A stretch of 64,000 nucleotides of DNA from Bdellovibrio bacteriovorus (GCF_001592745.1 NZ_LUKD01000001.1:565384-629383); one strand, 5' to 3'; counted from the stretch's first letter, positions 36,055-45,561 are shown. Numbers and translations: made by a program. Notes: a model not told the origin generated them from the sequence alone.

Positions 36055-36498
36055 TTACTTTCTGATAAATTCACACGTGATCTGATAACCCGCGCCTTCA
36101 TCCAGCGCCAAAACCACTTTATCACCGTAATTCGTAAGAATATAAGTCTCTGAAAGATAGGCCTCACCGACAAGAGGATACATGATAGTTTTTTGAGTAA
36201 GAACATTTCCGTCGAGGGTTCCGACAACGTCATAAGCAGAGTAATGACCTTCCTTTAAAGTTACGCGGCGAAACCCTTCTTCTAAAAGAAAGCCTACGGC
36301 CTCTTCTCCGTATACGTTGATCTCGATGTCCTTCGGATTAGACGTCTGCTTGCTATAACTGATGTAAGCTCTTTTCCCCGGAGCTAATTTACATTCTTCT
36401 TGGTTAACGGAGTAAGCTCCTAGGAACTGCTGTAGACCTTGAGCGTGAGAGATGTTTGAAAATAAAACTATCGCGATGAGTGAGGAAACGAATTTCAT
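36055..36498 (-). CDS. Hypothetical secreted protein
   Basis: 147 residues, signal peptide MKFVSSLIAIVLFSNISHA. The mature domain of about 128 residues is strand-rich with two cysteines (EECKL and ITCEF) at its two ends, suggesting a single disulphide-closed beta domain. No family recognised. Its stop codon abuts the xer stop codon with no spacing, and no terminator is seen between these convergent genes. Confidence 0.65.
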   Translation of the reverse strand: MKFVSSLIAIVLFSNISHAQGLQQFLGAYSVNQEECKLAPGKRAYISYSKQTSNPKDIEINVYGEEAVGFLLEEGFRRVTLKEGHYSAYDVVGTLDGNVLTQKTIMYPLVGEAYLSETYILTNYGDKVVLALDEGAGYQITCEFIRK

Positions 36499-36600
36499 AA
36501 AACCTCCGAGAGGTCTTATAAGCTATCTTCGGCGTAGATCAAAATTCGCGGTGCAAAACTTGTAATAGGTATAAAGCATATTCGAAACTGTCGCTTAGTT

Positions 36601-37206
36601 TTACAGAGTCGCGTGTTCAAGATAGTGGCGGACCATAGCTTCGACATTGCGAAGTTCCTGATCCACAAGTCCACGTTGGGGAGCAAGCTTGTCCGTATCC
36701 GCAAGATGAGCCTTAAAGAACGGCGCCATCCAAGGTTCTGCATTCACAACACCTTGCTGAAGAAGAAACTTGATATAAAAGTGCATCTTTAAAACGAGAG
36801 GATCCTTTGCGGTCTCGACAGCCTTTAAAGCATTCCCTAAAAGATTGAAAAGAAACTCAGAAGATTTATCACCTTCCTGACTGACTTTGCTCACACAATC
36901 AATCATGTGCAGAGCAAGTTCCAGGCGGTCATAGTCTTTACGAATACCAGGGAAGTCGTTCAGCAGAGTCGCTTCTTGAAGAACATTCAGCTGTCCTTCT
37001 TCGGCCTGTTTATAGGTGAAACTCACGAAATGGGTGGGTTCAAGCACTCCCCCACCGAAGCGCTTTTTACTTTTCAAGGCACCCCGAGCGATGAAAGACA
37101 GCTTTTCCCCGACGGGTGAAAGCGCGTGAAGGATCAAGTCGGCTTCCGAGTATTTGATTTTTCTTAGAATGATGAAGCGGTCTTTGCCTTGAGTCACACG
37201 TCCCAA
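36601..37206 (-). CDS. recO: DNA repair protein RecO
   Basis: Loads RecA with RecR at gaps (RecFOR pathway), cytoplasmic. 201 residues, slightly shorter than the usual 230-260. The N-terminal OB-fold has the family look (DRFIILRKIKYSEADLILHALSPVGEKLSFIARGALKSKKRFGGGVLEPTHFVSF). The C-terminal helical part follows, but the four-cysteine zinc site found in many RecO proteins is absent. The start overlaps the upstream gene by 13 nt, so the two are probably coupled. Confidence 0.85.
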   Translation of the reverse strand: MGRVTQGKDRFIILRKIKYSEADLILHALSPVGEKLSFIARGALKSKKRFGGGVLEPTHFVSFTYKQAEEGQLNVLQEATLLNDFPGIRKDYDRLELALHMIDCVSKVSQEGDKSSEFLFNLLGNALKAVETAKDPLVLKMHFYIKFLLQQGVVNAEPWMAPFFKAHLADTDKLAPQRGLVDQELRNVEAMVRHYLEHATL

Positions 37207-38180
37207 CTTTGCTGCAGCTTTACTTCTTCATACGAAGATATCACAAGCTTGGCAAAGTCTTTTGTATTCAGAAGCTCCAGCCCCACAATCAACAAGCCGC
37301 GCAGTTGCTCTAGGCTTGGCGTAGGCTCCCACCAGTGGCGAAACATTTTAATGGCTGACCAGTGGCACATATTGGTGCTTGCCATCTTCTGCCAGCCCTC
37401 CACTTTAGAAATTCCTAGCTTTTTAAAAAGATTATCCGCCACGGCCTCAGCACTGACATCTGAGAAACTAAAAACCGCGCGATCAAACAGACGAGTGGCC
37501 TCAGCACTGAAATACAAACGAGCAACAGCTGAAATTTCCTTTTCAAAATTCTCAACTAAGAGCGGATTGCTTTGATGTTCACCACGGGCCTCAGTGAGTT
37601 CTTTGATAAAGGCTTCCGCCTGCCAGCTCATATTCTGCGCCATCATTGCGGGCGAGCGAAACCTTTCTCCGACAATAGCAACAGCCACCGAAGGCGCGTA
37701 CGAACACAAGCGAACTGTGTATGGACGAATTGTTATCGACTCTTGAAAATGTCGAGCGTGGGAAACCCGAAAAGAAAAGATGCGCTTTTCGTTGAGCAGC
37801 TTATCAAGTTCATCCGCGAATGGGAAAATCTCACCGGTCACGGGATGATCTTCGGCAAATAATACAAAACAAGTTTCTTTCTTTAAATTTTCCACCCACT
37901 CTTTCACATCGTGAAGTTTCAAATGTGAAAGCGCAGCCACTTCGTAGGTCTCTTTGTAGTAGTAAGGAAGTAAGCCTTCGAATACAGAAGTTTGCCCCAG
38001 AATTACACCAATGGCTTTTTTATGGGACATAAATTGTGCGGTACTTTGTGAGATTTCAAATACGGCAGAGGCGATACCAGCAAAACTGCGTGCACGAGCT
38101 TTGGGTTCCAAACCTAAGGCGGCTTTAACTTGATCGTTTAATTCTTCCCAAGCTTCCGGTCGTACAACGTCGATAAACAT
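37194..38180 (-). CDS. Hypothetical protein translationally coupled to recO
   Basis: 328 residues, no signal peptide or membrane segment. Composition is that of a normal soluble alpha/beta protein; segments such as KKAIGVILGQTSVFEGLLPYYYKETYEVAAL and ETCFVLFAEDHPVTGEIFPFADEL faintly recall a PLP-fold transferase, but I see no cofactor lysine motif and do not assign it. It overlaps recO by 13 nt. The context could mean a repair or cell-cycle job, though the overlap alone is weak evidence. Confidence 0.6.
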   Translation of the reverse strand: MFIDVVRPEAWEELNDQVKAALGLEPKARARSFAGIASAVFEISQSTAQFMSHKKAIGVILGQTSVFEGLLPYYYKETYEVAALSHLKLHDVKEWVENLKKETCFVLFAEDHPVTGEIFPFADELDKLLNEKRIFSFRVSHARHFQESITIRPYTVRLCSYAPSVAVAIVGERFRSPAMMAQNMSWQAEAFIKELTEARGEHQSNPLLVENFEKEISAVARLYFSAEATRLFDRAVFSFSDVSAEAVADNLFKKLGISKVEGWQKMASTNMCHWSAIKMFRHWWEPTPSLEQLRGLLIVGLELLNTKDFAKLVISSYEEVKLQQSWDV

Positions 38181-38300
38181 CTTTCAAATTTATCAGATTC
38201 CCTCATAAAAGAGAGTGCGACGAAGGTCTTATTTTCACCAGGAAATTGAGTGTTGACCCTATCACACAGTAAACTTACTAAGTTCATGTGGAGTGCGTTT

Positions 38301-38918
38301 ATGAAATTGAATCCGTTTATTTTAGCTTTGGTATTTTTGACTGTCGGCGCTTTGACTTCTCCGGCGCACGCCCTCTTTGAAACACGCGTCACTTACGGAA
38401 TGCTTGCTAACAATCCTGATTTGGATCCTTTGTGCCCAACATGCGCGGCAGAAACTCCGTCCGTTTCTAATGCTTACGGCCTTGGAGCTGACGCAATCCT
38501 AACAATTCCGTTCCCTTTCGTTCCAGGTGTAGGACTGCGTTATGAAAACATGAGCTTCACGACAAGCGGTATTGACTACACCATGGATTACACTCGCACG
38601 GCATTGCTAATTAATTGGCGTCCCATCGACAATCTTTTCTTCTTGGGGCCTATTTTCACTTGGGGATTGTCTCACTCGACTCGTCTCAAGGCGGAAGAAG
38701 GTGGCGTCTTAAAAGCAGATTTTTCTAGTGATTCCGTGAAGTCGTACAGCCTGGGCCTAGAAGGTGGTGTGAAGCTGACAGGCTTCATTGTGGGAGCTGA
38801 AGTCGGCTACCTTGATTTTCGCTGGGATGGCGCGGAAGACGCGACTGGTAACGCAGCCACGCAAGACATTAATATGAGTGGAACTTACGGCAAAATTATC
38901 CTTGGCTTTTCTATTTAA
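38301..38918 (+). CDS. Outer-membrane beta-barrel-like protein
   Basis: About 205 residues from ATG 38301, where the signal peptide MKLNPFILALVFLTVGALTSPAHA starts and TGGAG lies upstream. The mature part has strand-like repeats with Gly and aromatic residues (GVGLRYENMSF, TALLINWRPIDNLFFLGPIFTWGL, YSLGLEGGVKLTGFIVGAEVGYLDFRW) and ends in GKIILGFSI, the shape of an OmpA/OmpW-like eight-strand barrel. Two close cysteines (PLCPTCAA) near the mature N-terminus are unusual for a barrel. No named family. Confidence 0.7.
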   Translation: MKLNPFILALVFLTVGALTSPAHALFETRVTYGMLANNPDLDPLCPTCAAETPSVSNAYGLGADAILTIPFPFVPGVGLRYENMSFTTSGIDYTMDYTRTALLINWRPIDNLFFLGPIFTWGLSHSTRLKAEEGGVLKADFSSDSVKSYSLGLEGGVKLTGFIVGAEVGYLDFRWDGAEDATGNAATQDINMSGTYGKIILGFSI

Positions 38919-38966
38919 GTGTCGAAATCTACACACCTCTGTTAGACTTGATTCTGAGAGGTGCTA

Positions 38967-40073
38967 ATGACAAAAAAACGTATCGAATGGCCAGTCGCCT
39001 TATTCCTGATTATCAATCCGCTGGTCACGCTTATTCTAACTCCAATTTACTTCTACTATTATGGTTTTGAGTTAGACATCCTGCTATTTGCTTTGATCTT
39101 CGCAGCAGCAACAAACTTAAGCATTACGGCGGGCTATCACCGTCTATTTTCTCACAAAAGTTACGACGCCCATCCTGTAGCGAAAGCGCTGTTCTTGCTT
39201 GTCGGTGCGTCGGGCTTTCAAGGTTCCGCTTTGAAATGGTCTTCAGATCACCGCCGCCACCACACACACATTGATGGTGATAAAGATCCTTACAACATCA
39301 ACGAAGGTTTCTGGTACGCCCACATGGGTTGGTTGTTCTTTAAAGATTCAGTGGATCAAAAAATCCACGCTCCAGATCTGCAAAAAGACTGGATGGTAGA
39401 ATTCCAACACAAATATTATGTGCCACTAGCAATTTTGACGGGCTTTGCACTTCCTACTTTGATCGGTTGGGCGATGGGTTCGGCTTTGGGTGGCTTGGTT
39501 ATCGGTGGAGGTCTTCGCATCGCTTTGACTCAACAAAGCACTTTCTTCGTGAACTCTCTTTGCCACACTTTGGGTAAACAAACGTACTCAAAAGAAATTT
39601 CTGCTCGTGACTCTTGGTTCGTAGCAATCCTGACTCACGGTGAAGGCTACCATAACTTCCACCATAAATTCCAAATTGACTACCGCAACGGTATTAAGTG
39701 GTACCACTGGGATCCAACAAAATGGGTTATTAAATCCCTGAACTTCATGGGTCTTGCAACAAAGCTTCGCCAGATTTCTAATGCGGAAATTTTGAAAGCA
39801 CGTCTGCAAGCTGAAGCAGCGGAATTGACTAAGCACGGCTTTGCAGAAGAAAAGCTGCAAGCGATGAGAGAGAAAATCTTAGAAGCTCAGAACAAAATGA
39901 AAAAGCTTCGTGACGATTATGAGCAATTTAAAGTCGATGCCGTTCGTAAGCGTGAAGAACTGAAAGAGGCTTACGACCTGAAGCTTGCAGAAATCAAACG
40001 CGAGATGGAAATTGCCAAGCTGGAATTCCAAATGGGAATGAAGCAATGGCAAGTGTGCCTACGATCTGTTTAA
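38967..40073 (+). CDS. Acyl-CoA/acyl-lipid delta-9-type desaturase with C-terminal coiled coil
   Basis: Introduces a double bond into saturated acyl chains at the inner membrane, using a di-iron site and an electron donor. About 368 residues from ATG 38967 (GAGAGG just upstream; a GTG six bases earlier is possible). The three histidine boxes are present: HRLFSH, HRRHHTH and HNFHH, with four hydrophobic helices in between. The last ~95 residues (from about 275) are not part of the family core: they form a continuous charged heptad-like helix (EKLQAMREKILEAQNKMKKL onward). The tail could drive oligomerisation or tethering. Confidence 0.88.
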   Translation: MTKKRIEWPVALFLIINPLVTLILTPIYFYYYGFELDILLFALIFAAATNLSITAGYHRLFSHKSYDAHPVAKALFLLVGASGFQGSALKWSSDHRRHHTHIDGDKDPYNINEGFWYAHMGWLFFKDSVDQKIHAPDLQKDWMVEFQHKYYVPLAILTGFALPTLIGWAMGSALGGLVIGGGLRIALTQQSTFFVNSLCHTLGKQTYSKEISARDSWFVAILTHGEGYHNFHHKFQIDYRNGIKWYHWDPTKWVIKSLNFMGLATKLRQISNAEILKARLQAEAAELTKHGFAEEKLQAMREKILEAQNKMKKLRDDYEQFKVDAVRKREELKEAYDLKLAEIKREMEIAKLEFQMGMKQWQVCLRSV

Positions 40074-40092
40074 TGGATTTTATTTAGAAATT

Positions 40093-40124
40093 AAAAAAAG
40101 GGAGCTTTTCAGCTCCCTTTTTTT
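40093..40124. terminator. Bidirectional terminator
   Basis: AAAGGGAGCT stem with AGCTCCCTTT, TTTC loop, seven As left and seven Ts right. Confidence 0.9.
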
Positions 40125-41661
40125 ATTTGCAGTCTTTGGACTTATTGTAGAAGAAGTAGTGGAATTGTGACGACTCCGGATTCCCACCGATGTCCCTGTC
40201 GTTAGGATATCTGTTGGCTTCGCGGAAGGCCTGCTGCTTTTTGCAATCCTGATAACGATACTCTTCGTTGATCGCCATCATGTCTTGGAAAGAGGGCAAA
40301 TAGCCTTTCTTTTTATAGAACTCAGCCTCTTTAGCATAAATATTCTTTTCAAGAGTTTTCGCGACCGCTTCAAATTGCACGTTCGTTTTAATACTTCCTA
40401 CCGGCATATATTTCGGAAGAGTGTCAGCCGCAATACCAAACTGACGAACGAACTTCGCGAAATAAGACTTAACCGAGTGTTGTGGAGCCCAGTGGTATTC
40501 GTAGCCTTTCTCAATCATCCAAGAATAGATACTTTGCAGAACCGCGTCCTGCATGCGAACTTGACGAAGAAGTGGATACCAACGGTACTCAGCCACGAAG
40601 TCAAATCTGGGATCCACTTCGATATCGTAAGGAGCGAATAAAGAAGTTTTAGAGACACCTAGGTTTTTAAGATATTCGGTGTTCTTAAACTTCGTCGCGC
40701 CACTGCGATATTTTGGAACCATGAACTGCCCGTTAGAAGCTCTGTCATAGGCCATACGAATCACCTCAGAACAGAAGATCGTTGAATAGTCATCGTCATC
40801 CATCGCAAAGTCATAGCGGATGCCTTTTTTCTTATCTAAAGCTGCTTTTGCAATGTCGTACATCTTTCTGGCAGCCGATTTAGCCAACGCCTCATCGGGC
40901 TGACGATACAACGCCACACGGGCATCTTCAGCTTTTCTCCACTCTTCAAGAGGAGTCACGATCACACCATACTGAATCAAAGACTCAACGACGTACTTCT
41001 TGCCCGCTTTATCTTCGCCCACAAGGGCTAAGTGGGAAAAGTTACCTTCTTCATCACCAATGCGGGCGATCATAGCTGAGACGTGTGATTTTCCACGCAC
41101 CAACATCACGTCGCCGCTTTTCAATTTGAAGTCAGCAAATTTTGGATTCGTCCAAGTGCTGGGTTTTGAATTCACCATGATAGGTGTTTTCTCAAACTTA
41201 AAGACCTTTTGGTTATAAAGCCATTCTAAAAGATATTCTTCAGCAAAACGTGCGTACTGGAAGCCTTCACGAATCTCGGTGATACATTCTTTAGAAAGCT
41301 CGTTACGAGAATCAAACTCTTGAAGCTTATCGTGCAGGACCACTCGGATCTGGAAAATCGTATCAATGGCTTCACTGCCACGGGTTTTTAAAAGCTCAAC
41401 TTCAGCAGGCGTCTTAGGAATAAAATGGTCTGCTGGCAGATAGAAAAGATAATCCGTCACCTGATTCACAAATTTCGCGCATGTTTGCGGATTAAAGATC
41501 TGCGGATTGTTCAAGTCGTTCAATACTTTCTGGCTTCCAGAAAGAAGCTCTTCCGTGCTAGCGGGACGACGATAGGATTCCACCTCACCCGTCTTTGAAA
41601 AGGGACTTTGACAGGCTGTCAGCGCCAGGACTGCAGAACCTAGAAGTAAGCATTTTTTCAT
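40123..41661 (-). CDS. Lipoprotein with YiiX-like permuted NlpC/P60 (papain-fold) domain
   Basis: 512 residues, lipid-anchored at Cys17 (lipobox LTAC). A helical N-terminal region to about 170 precedes a permuted NlpC/P60 domain of the YiiX/YebB type (about 178-310): GDVMLVRG, His210 in FSHLALV, and nucleophile Cys297 in STIFCSEVIRMAYD, the order His-then-Cys being the mark of the permuted fold. Such enzymes cut amide or ester bonds in lipids, peptides or cell wall. The C-terminal 200 residues are unknown. Prey wall or lipid processing would fit a predator but is inference. Confidence 0.82.
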   Translation of the reverse strand: MKKCLLLGSAVLALTACQSPFSKTGEVESYRRPASTEELLSGSQKVLNDLNNPQIFNPQTCAKFVNQVTDYLFYLPADHFIPKTPAEVELLKTRGSEAIDTIFQIRVVLHDKLQEFDSRNELSKECITEIREGFQYARFAEEYLLEWLYNQKVFKFEKTPIMVNSKPSTWTNPKFADFKLKSGDVMLVRGKSHVSAMIARIGDEEGNFSHLALVGEDKAGKKYVVESLIQYGVIVTPLEEWRKAEDARVALYRQPDEALAKSAARKMYDIAKAALDKKKGIRYDFAMDDDDYSTIFCSEVIRMAYDRASNGQFMVPKYRSGATKFKNTEYLKNLGVSKTSLFAPYDIEVDPRFDFVAEYRWYPLLRQVRMQDAVLQSIYSWMIEKGYEYHWAPQHSVKSYFAKFVRQFGIAADTLPKYMPVGSIKTNVQFEAVAKTLEKNIYAKEAEFYKKKGYLPSFQDMMAINEEYRYQDCKKQQAFREANRYPNDRDIGGNPESSQFHYFFYNKSKDCK

Positions 41662-41902
41662 TAGGATTTCCCCCGTTTCCTCATTCTTCGGAAAATTCTT
41701 GGGTTTCCGTAACTGGACTTTCGAAGCGAAGCAAAATTCGGCTCGGTTTAGCTGTCTAAGTCTTGGACGTGACTATGACTCTTTAGGCGTTTACCTCACT
41801 TCGTCTCATTCTGAGACAGAGATCCGCTTTGTAATCTATTGAAATCATTGATCCAGGATTGGCAAAGCTCTTGCTTTGTAAACCCTCTGAGGAGACCTAT
41901 CC

Positions 41903-43183
41903 ATGAAAACTGGAACACCACTATTATATAAGCTGTTGTTGTTGAACTTGTGTTTCAGCGTTGGTTGGAGCCTTGGCTCACCCGTCTTTTCAACTTTCGA
42001 AATGGCTTCAAGTGAAAAAGGTCTGTCTGTTCCTTTTAACGTGGACGAGCAACCCGCTCCGATCATTGAACATGCTCTCGACCAAATCGATAAAGCTAAG
42101 AATGTCCAAAATCTTTTAGGCAGTCTGAACAATATGAGCAATAAGAATTGCCCTGATTGTGAAAAGCAATTGGCGAATCTGCGCTACAACCAGTGCAACC
42201 GTCAAAATAACTATTTGGAAAAAGAACTCGAGCAGACGGCCCAAGGGAGCTCTTTGCTGGCGGCTTTAACCCGCTCACCGATCCGCGTGAACTCTATCAT
42301 TAAACCTATGTGTATGCGTATGTCGATGGAAGCCAAATTTTCTGCTAGCAGTAAATCCTTCCGGCAATGTGCTGCAAACGACACCTCATCACAGGCTTTC
42401 CGCCCTTGTATTTCAGAAAACTATTTTAAACTTATCAATAATAGCTTCGACGTCGTCAGCTCATGCATGAAAGACTTCATCGCACCAGGTGAAAGTGAAG
42501 AGATGCAAAAGTTGGATGTGCGCGCCGTTTACGCTCTTATCAATGTTGAGTCTGGCTTCCATGTCAATGCCATGAGCGGCACGGGCGCTGGCGGCATTGG
42601 ACAGTTTACTCAACCCGCGATTCAAGATGTGAACACGAACGAACTCAACGATATCCGCATCGCTCTTGAGAGCAGTAAGAATCGCGTGTGCTCGCGCCTT
42701 TCTATGGAATTCTTAGACTCCATGCAACCGATTCGTCCGCAGAAGTCTTATGCGTGCGATCGTATTTCTTTAAAACGCGGAAACCCCGTGACAAACATGA
42801 TCTACACTTACGCCTATCTTAAAGGCGTTAAGAAAGATATGAACTCAATGATCTTTAGCAATAAGAACTACAAATCAAAGTTCCGTCTTTCTGAGTATGA
42901 CATGAACAAAGTTAAAAGAGCTTTGATGGTATGGTCTCATAATACGGGCCCGGCAGGAACTTGGACTCCAGCGAAGACATTGCTGAATACTTATTATCGC
43001 AATCGTCAAGTGACGAACGCAGATGAGTTCATCAACCAAATGCAACAGTACATGCAAAAGTTCCCGGCTAGCGCGAACAAGAGTTCCGCTCGTCGTAAAG
43101 AAACATCGTCTTATTTTCCTGCGATTACCAAAACATTGAACGATATCGAAAAGAATGCTGGAGGTGGATCATGCGTAAATTAA
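41903..43183 (+). CDS. SLT-type lytic transglycosylase domain protein
   Basis: 426 residues. An N-terminal hydrophobic segment (about 9-22) is the likely signal peptide. Residues 80-190 are rich in cysteines (CPDCEKQ, QCNRQ, PMCMR, QCAAND, PCISEN). The transglycosylase core is seen at about 207-240: VYALINVESGFHVNAMSGTG with catalytic Glu216, then GGIGQFTQPAIQDV. This enzyme class cleaves peptidoglycan glycan strands with formation of 1,6-anhydromuramic acid ends. It overlaps the following gene by 13 nt. A GTCTAAG motif lies about 145 nt upstream. Confidence 0.88.
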   Translation: MKTGTPLLYKLLLLNLCFSVGWSLGSPVFSTFEMASSEKGLSVPFNVDEQPAPIIEHALDQIDKAKNVQNLLGSLNNMSNKNCPDCEKQLANLRYNQCNRQNNYLEKELEQTAQGSSLLAALTRSPIRVNSIIKPMCMRMSMEAKFSASSKSFRQCAANDTSSQAFRPCISENYFKLINNSFDVVSSCMKDFIAPGESEEMQKLDVRAVYALINVESGFHVNAMSGTGAGGIGQFTQPAIQDVNTNELNDIRIALESSKNRVCSRLSMEFLDSMQPIRPQKSYACDRISLKRGNPVTNMIYTYAYLKGVKKDMNSMIFSNKNYKSKFRLSEYDMNKVKRALMVWSHNTGPAGTWTPAKTLLNTYYRNRQVTNADEFINQMQQYMQKFPASANKSSARRKETSSYFPAITKTLNDIEKNAGGGSCVN

Positions 43184-43593
43184 TTCTAATGGTTTGTTTG
43201 CTTGCTTCCCAATCGTCTTTGGCCTTTACCGACAGTCTTACTTTGCAAACAGCGGATAATCTTATTGCGCATTTACAACGTCAGGATAACGTAGTGGCTC
43301 GCCTTCAATACCTAGAAACTTACAAACAGTTTCTTTTCGATCGTTTGAATACGATTGAGATTCCGGATTTAGCAACGACACCCGATGACCACCCGGCGCT
43401 GGAAGAGTACCGGAGTCTTACGGAATACGATAATTATGTGAATTTGATCCGCATGAAAGACATCAATGCCTCCACCTGTCAGCGCACCAGAACACGCATT
43501 GAGAACTCCACAAGCCGCGATGGTGGATTGGTTCCGGAGGCCGTTGAGGCGATGAAGATTCTGAATGCGCTTTGCAGTCCTACTACAAACTAA
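43171..43593 (+). CDS. Hypothetical secreted protein coupled to the transglycosylase
   Basis: 140 residues with a signal peptide (MRKLILMVCLLASQSSLA). The mature part is mostly helical and hydrophilic with two cysteines (STCQRT and ALCSPT). Its GGAGG ribosome site and start lie inside the last codons of the transglycosylase gene, so the two products are made together and may act together, for example as enzyme and periplasmic partner. Its last 11 nt overlap the end of the convergent LysR gene. No family recognised. Confidence 0.7.
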   Translation: MRKLILMVCLLASQSSLAFTDSLTLQTADNLIAHLQRQDNVVARLQYLETYKQFLFDRLNTIEIPDLATTPDDHPALEEYRSLTEYDNYVNLIRMKDINASTCQRTRTRIENSTSRDGGLVPEAVEAMKILNALCSPTTN

Positions 43594-44485
43594 AACCCTT
43601 CATGAGTTTTGCGGCGATCGGATTGTTAATCTTACGATCTGCCGCCGCAAGCCAGATCTCTTCACTCACCCCTTTGAGCGTTCCTAAAACCACCAACTTT
43701 TTTTCTTTGATAAGTTCATCTGCTGCCATCAGAGAAATGGGGATGAGCCCTACGCCCTCTTGCCCTAAAAGTTTTTGTAAGCTCGTATCTTGAGTTTCAG
43801 CAATGCGATCCACCCTGATGCCATTGACTTTAAAGTAGTGATCCAGGTCCCGGCGGAGCTTGCTATGCACTGTTGGAAAAACAAAGGGCTGTCCTTCCAG
43901 TGATTGTGGAAAGCCTTTCTTAAGGTGCTTATATTTCGCAGAGGCACATACGACGACGTCGAGCTTTGCAATCGGCCGGGCATATATACTTTTCGTGTCA
44001 ACATTAGGTGGATAGTTGGCAAGAAGCAAATCGATCTGATGCGCACTGAGTTCACGCAGAAGTTCGCTGCCTCCCCCTTCCACAACGGAGACCGAACAGT
44101 TTCCTTGGTGATGCGCTTGCAAAATAATTTCTAATAGGATGTGCTTAGGAACGCTATCCAGAGCACCGATTTGCACATGCACACGGTTGTTTTGAAGACG
44201 GTCGTGCAAAGCCTCAACCATTTCCGCGCCCAGGTGAAAAACTTGATCTGCGTATTCATAAGCCAGTTTTCCGGCCTCTGTCAGATGCAGCCTTTGCTTA
44301 CGACGCTCGAAAAGATCTTTGCCTAATGACTCTTCCAACTGGCGCAGTTGAGTGCTCAGCGACGGCTGACCTATCTTTAGTTTTTCAGCAGCTTTGGCGA
44401 TGCTTCCTTCTTTTGCAATTGTATAAAAATAGTGAAGGTGGTGATAATTAAGCCACTGCATTTGGTTTGCCACTTTAACAGGCAT
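43583..44485 (-). CDS. LysR-family regulator, NhaR-like
   Basis: 300 residues. The winged helix-turn-helix at about 10-70 (LNYHHLHYFYTIAKEGSIAKAAEKL then LKIGQPSLSTQLRQLEESLG) resembles E. coli NhaR, the activator of the NhaA sodium/proton antiporter, in its LNYHHLHYFY lead. A periplasmic-binding-like effector domain follows. The ATG at 44485 has GAGG five bases upstream. It is divergent from a TerC-family gene with 95 nt between them, so terC is the most likely target. NhaR-like proteins react to Na+ or pH. Confidence 0.88.
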   Translation of the reverse strand: MPVKVANQMQWLNYHHLHYFYTIAKEGSIAKAAEKLKIGQPSLSTQLRQLEESLGKDLFERRKQRLHLTEAGKLAYEYADQVFHLGAEMVEALHDRLQNNRVHVQIGALDSVPKHILLEIILQAHHQGNCSVSVVEGGGSELLRELSAHQIDLLLANYPPNVDTKSIYARPIAKLDVVVCASAKYKHLKKGFPQSLEGQPFVFPTVHSKLRRDLDHYFKVNGIRVDRIAETQDTSLQKLLGQEGVGLIPISLMAADELIKEKKLVVLGTLKGVSEEIWLAAADRKINNPIAAKLMKGFSL

Positions 44486-44512
44486 ATATCCTCTTCGTTA
44501 AAATCAAATAAC

Positions 44513-44540
44513 TTGTTAAAGATTATCGATTTTTTATAAT
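44513..44540 (+). promoter_or_regulatory. Predicted sigma-70 promoter of terC
   Basis: TTGTTA (44513-44518), 16 bp, then a perfect TATAAT (44535-44540). The surrounding 60 bp is very AT-rich with several T-N11-A-like pairs suited to a LysR protein. No Mn-sensing yybP-ykoY element is seen, though it often precedes terC/alx genes. Confidence 0.6.
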
Positions 44541-44580
44541 TAAGAAAAGCCCTTATACTCTGAGTCCGGAGGTCCTTTTT

Positions 44581-45555
44581 GTGACGCAGACTCTTTTATT
44601 TCCTTTTGCAGAATATTGGTGGTTTTATGCTGGTTTTATCGCTTTCGTTTTGGCGATGCTCGCGTTGGACCTGGGTGTATTTCATAAACATTCCCATACC
44701 GTAGGTTTCAGAGAGGCCACGATTTGGTCGATTGTTTGGGTCAGCTTAGCTTTGCTTTTCAACGCTGGTCTTTATTACTATGCTCTTAATAAGTTTCCGG
44801 ATCCCACCGTCGCCAAAGACGTGGCCCTGCAGTTTCTTACTGGTTACGTCATCGAGAAATCTCTATCCATAGATAACATATTCGTCTTCGTTGTCGTTTT
44901 TGGATTCTTCGGTGTTCCCCCTAAATACCAGCATAGAGTTCTTTTCTACGGTATCTTAGGTGCCTTGATCTTCCGTGCGATCTTCATTGCTTTGGGTTCT
45001 GTTCTTATGCAGTACCAAGCTGTTGTCATGATCTTCGGTGTGTTCTTGATCATCACGGGTTTAAAAATGATGATCCAACCCGAACGAGAAGTGGATCCAA
45101 CTCAAAACTGGCTGATCAAGTTCATGAAAAAGCATGTGCGCGTGCACGAGCGTATGCATGAAGATCACTTCTTTATCATTGAAAATGGCGTACGCCACGC
45201 GACTCCGCTGTTCGTTGCTTTGATCTTCCTAGAAGCGACGGACATTATCTTCGCCGTGGACTCAGTCCCAGCGATCTTCGCTATTACTAATGAACCGTTA
45301 CTCGTATTCACTTCCAACATCTTTGCGATCCTGGGCTTGCGATCCCTCTACTTCTTGCTTGCAGGCGTCGTGGATAAGTTCCACTTGTTGAAGTATGGTC
45401 TAGCTGCCGTTCTTATCTTCGTGGGTTTGAAGATGGTGTGGTTGAACAAGCTGTTTGACGGTCACTTCCCTATTTTATGGTCTTTGGGTATTATCGCCTT
45501 CTTCATCGGCGGTTCTGTGGCCCTTTCTTTGATGATTAAGCCAAAGAATAAATGA
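44581..45555 (+). CDS. TerC/Alx-family integral membrane protein
   Basis: 324 residues, nine or so helices. Family marks: LDLGVFHKHSHTVGFREA, FLTGYVIEKSLSIDNIFVFVVVF and LFVALIFLEATDIIFAVDSVPAIFAIT, with the intramembrane acidic residues (Asp in SLSIDN and in EATDIIFAVDS) kept. Members such as Alx and TerC export manganese or act in metallation of exported enzymes. The start is GTG 44581 with CCGGAGG nine bases upstream. Divergent from the NhaR-like gene; followed by a terminator that abuts thpR. Confidence 0.92.
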   Translation: MTQTLLFPFAEYWWFYAGFIAFVLAMLALDLGVFHKHSHTVGFREATIWSIVWVSLALLFNAGLYYYALNKFPDPTVAKDVALQFLTGYVIEKSLSIDNIFVFVVVFGFFGVPPKYQHRVLFYGILGALIFRAIFIALGSVLMQYQAVVMIFGVFLIITGLKMMIQPEREVDPTQNWLIKFMKKHVRVHERMHEDHFFIIENGVRHATPLFVALIFLEATDIIFAVDSVPAIFAITNEPLLVFTSNIFAILGLRSLYFLLAGVVDKFHLLKYGLAAVLIFVGLKMVWLNKLFDGHFPILWSLGIIAFFIGGSVALSLMIKPKNK

Positions 45556-45561
45556 CAAGCA

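Noticed and set aside
44486..44580. yybP-ykoY manganese riboswitch before terC
   Set aside because: The 95-nt gap is AT-rich promoter DNA and too short for the element.
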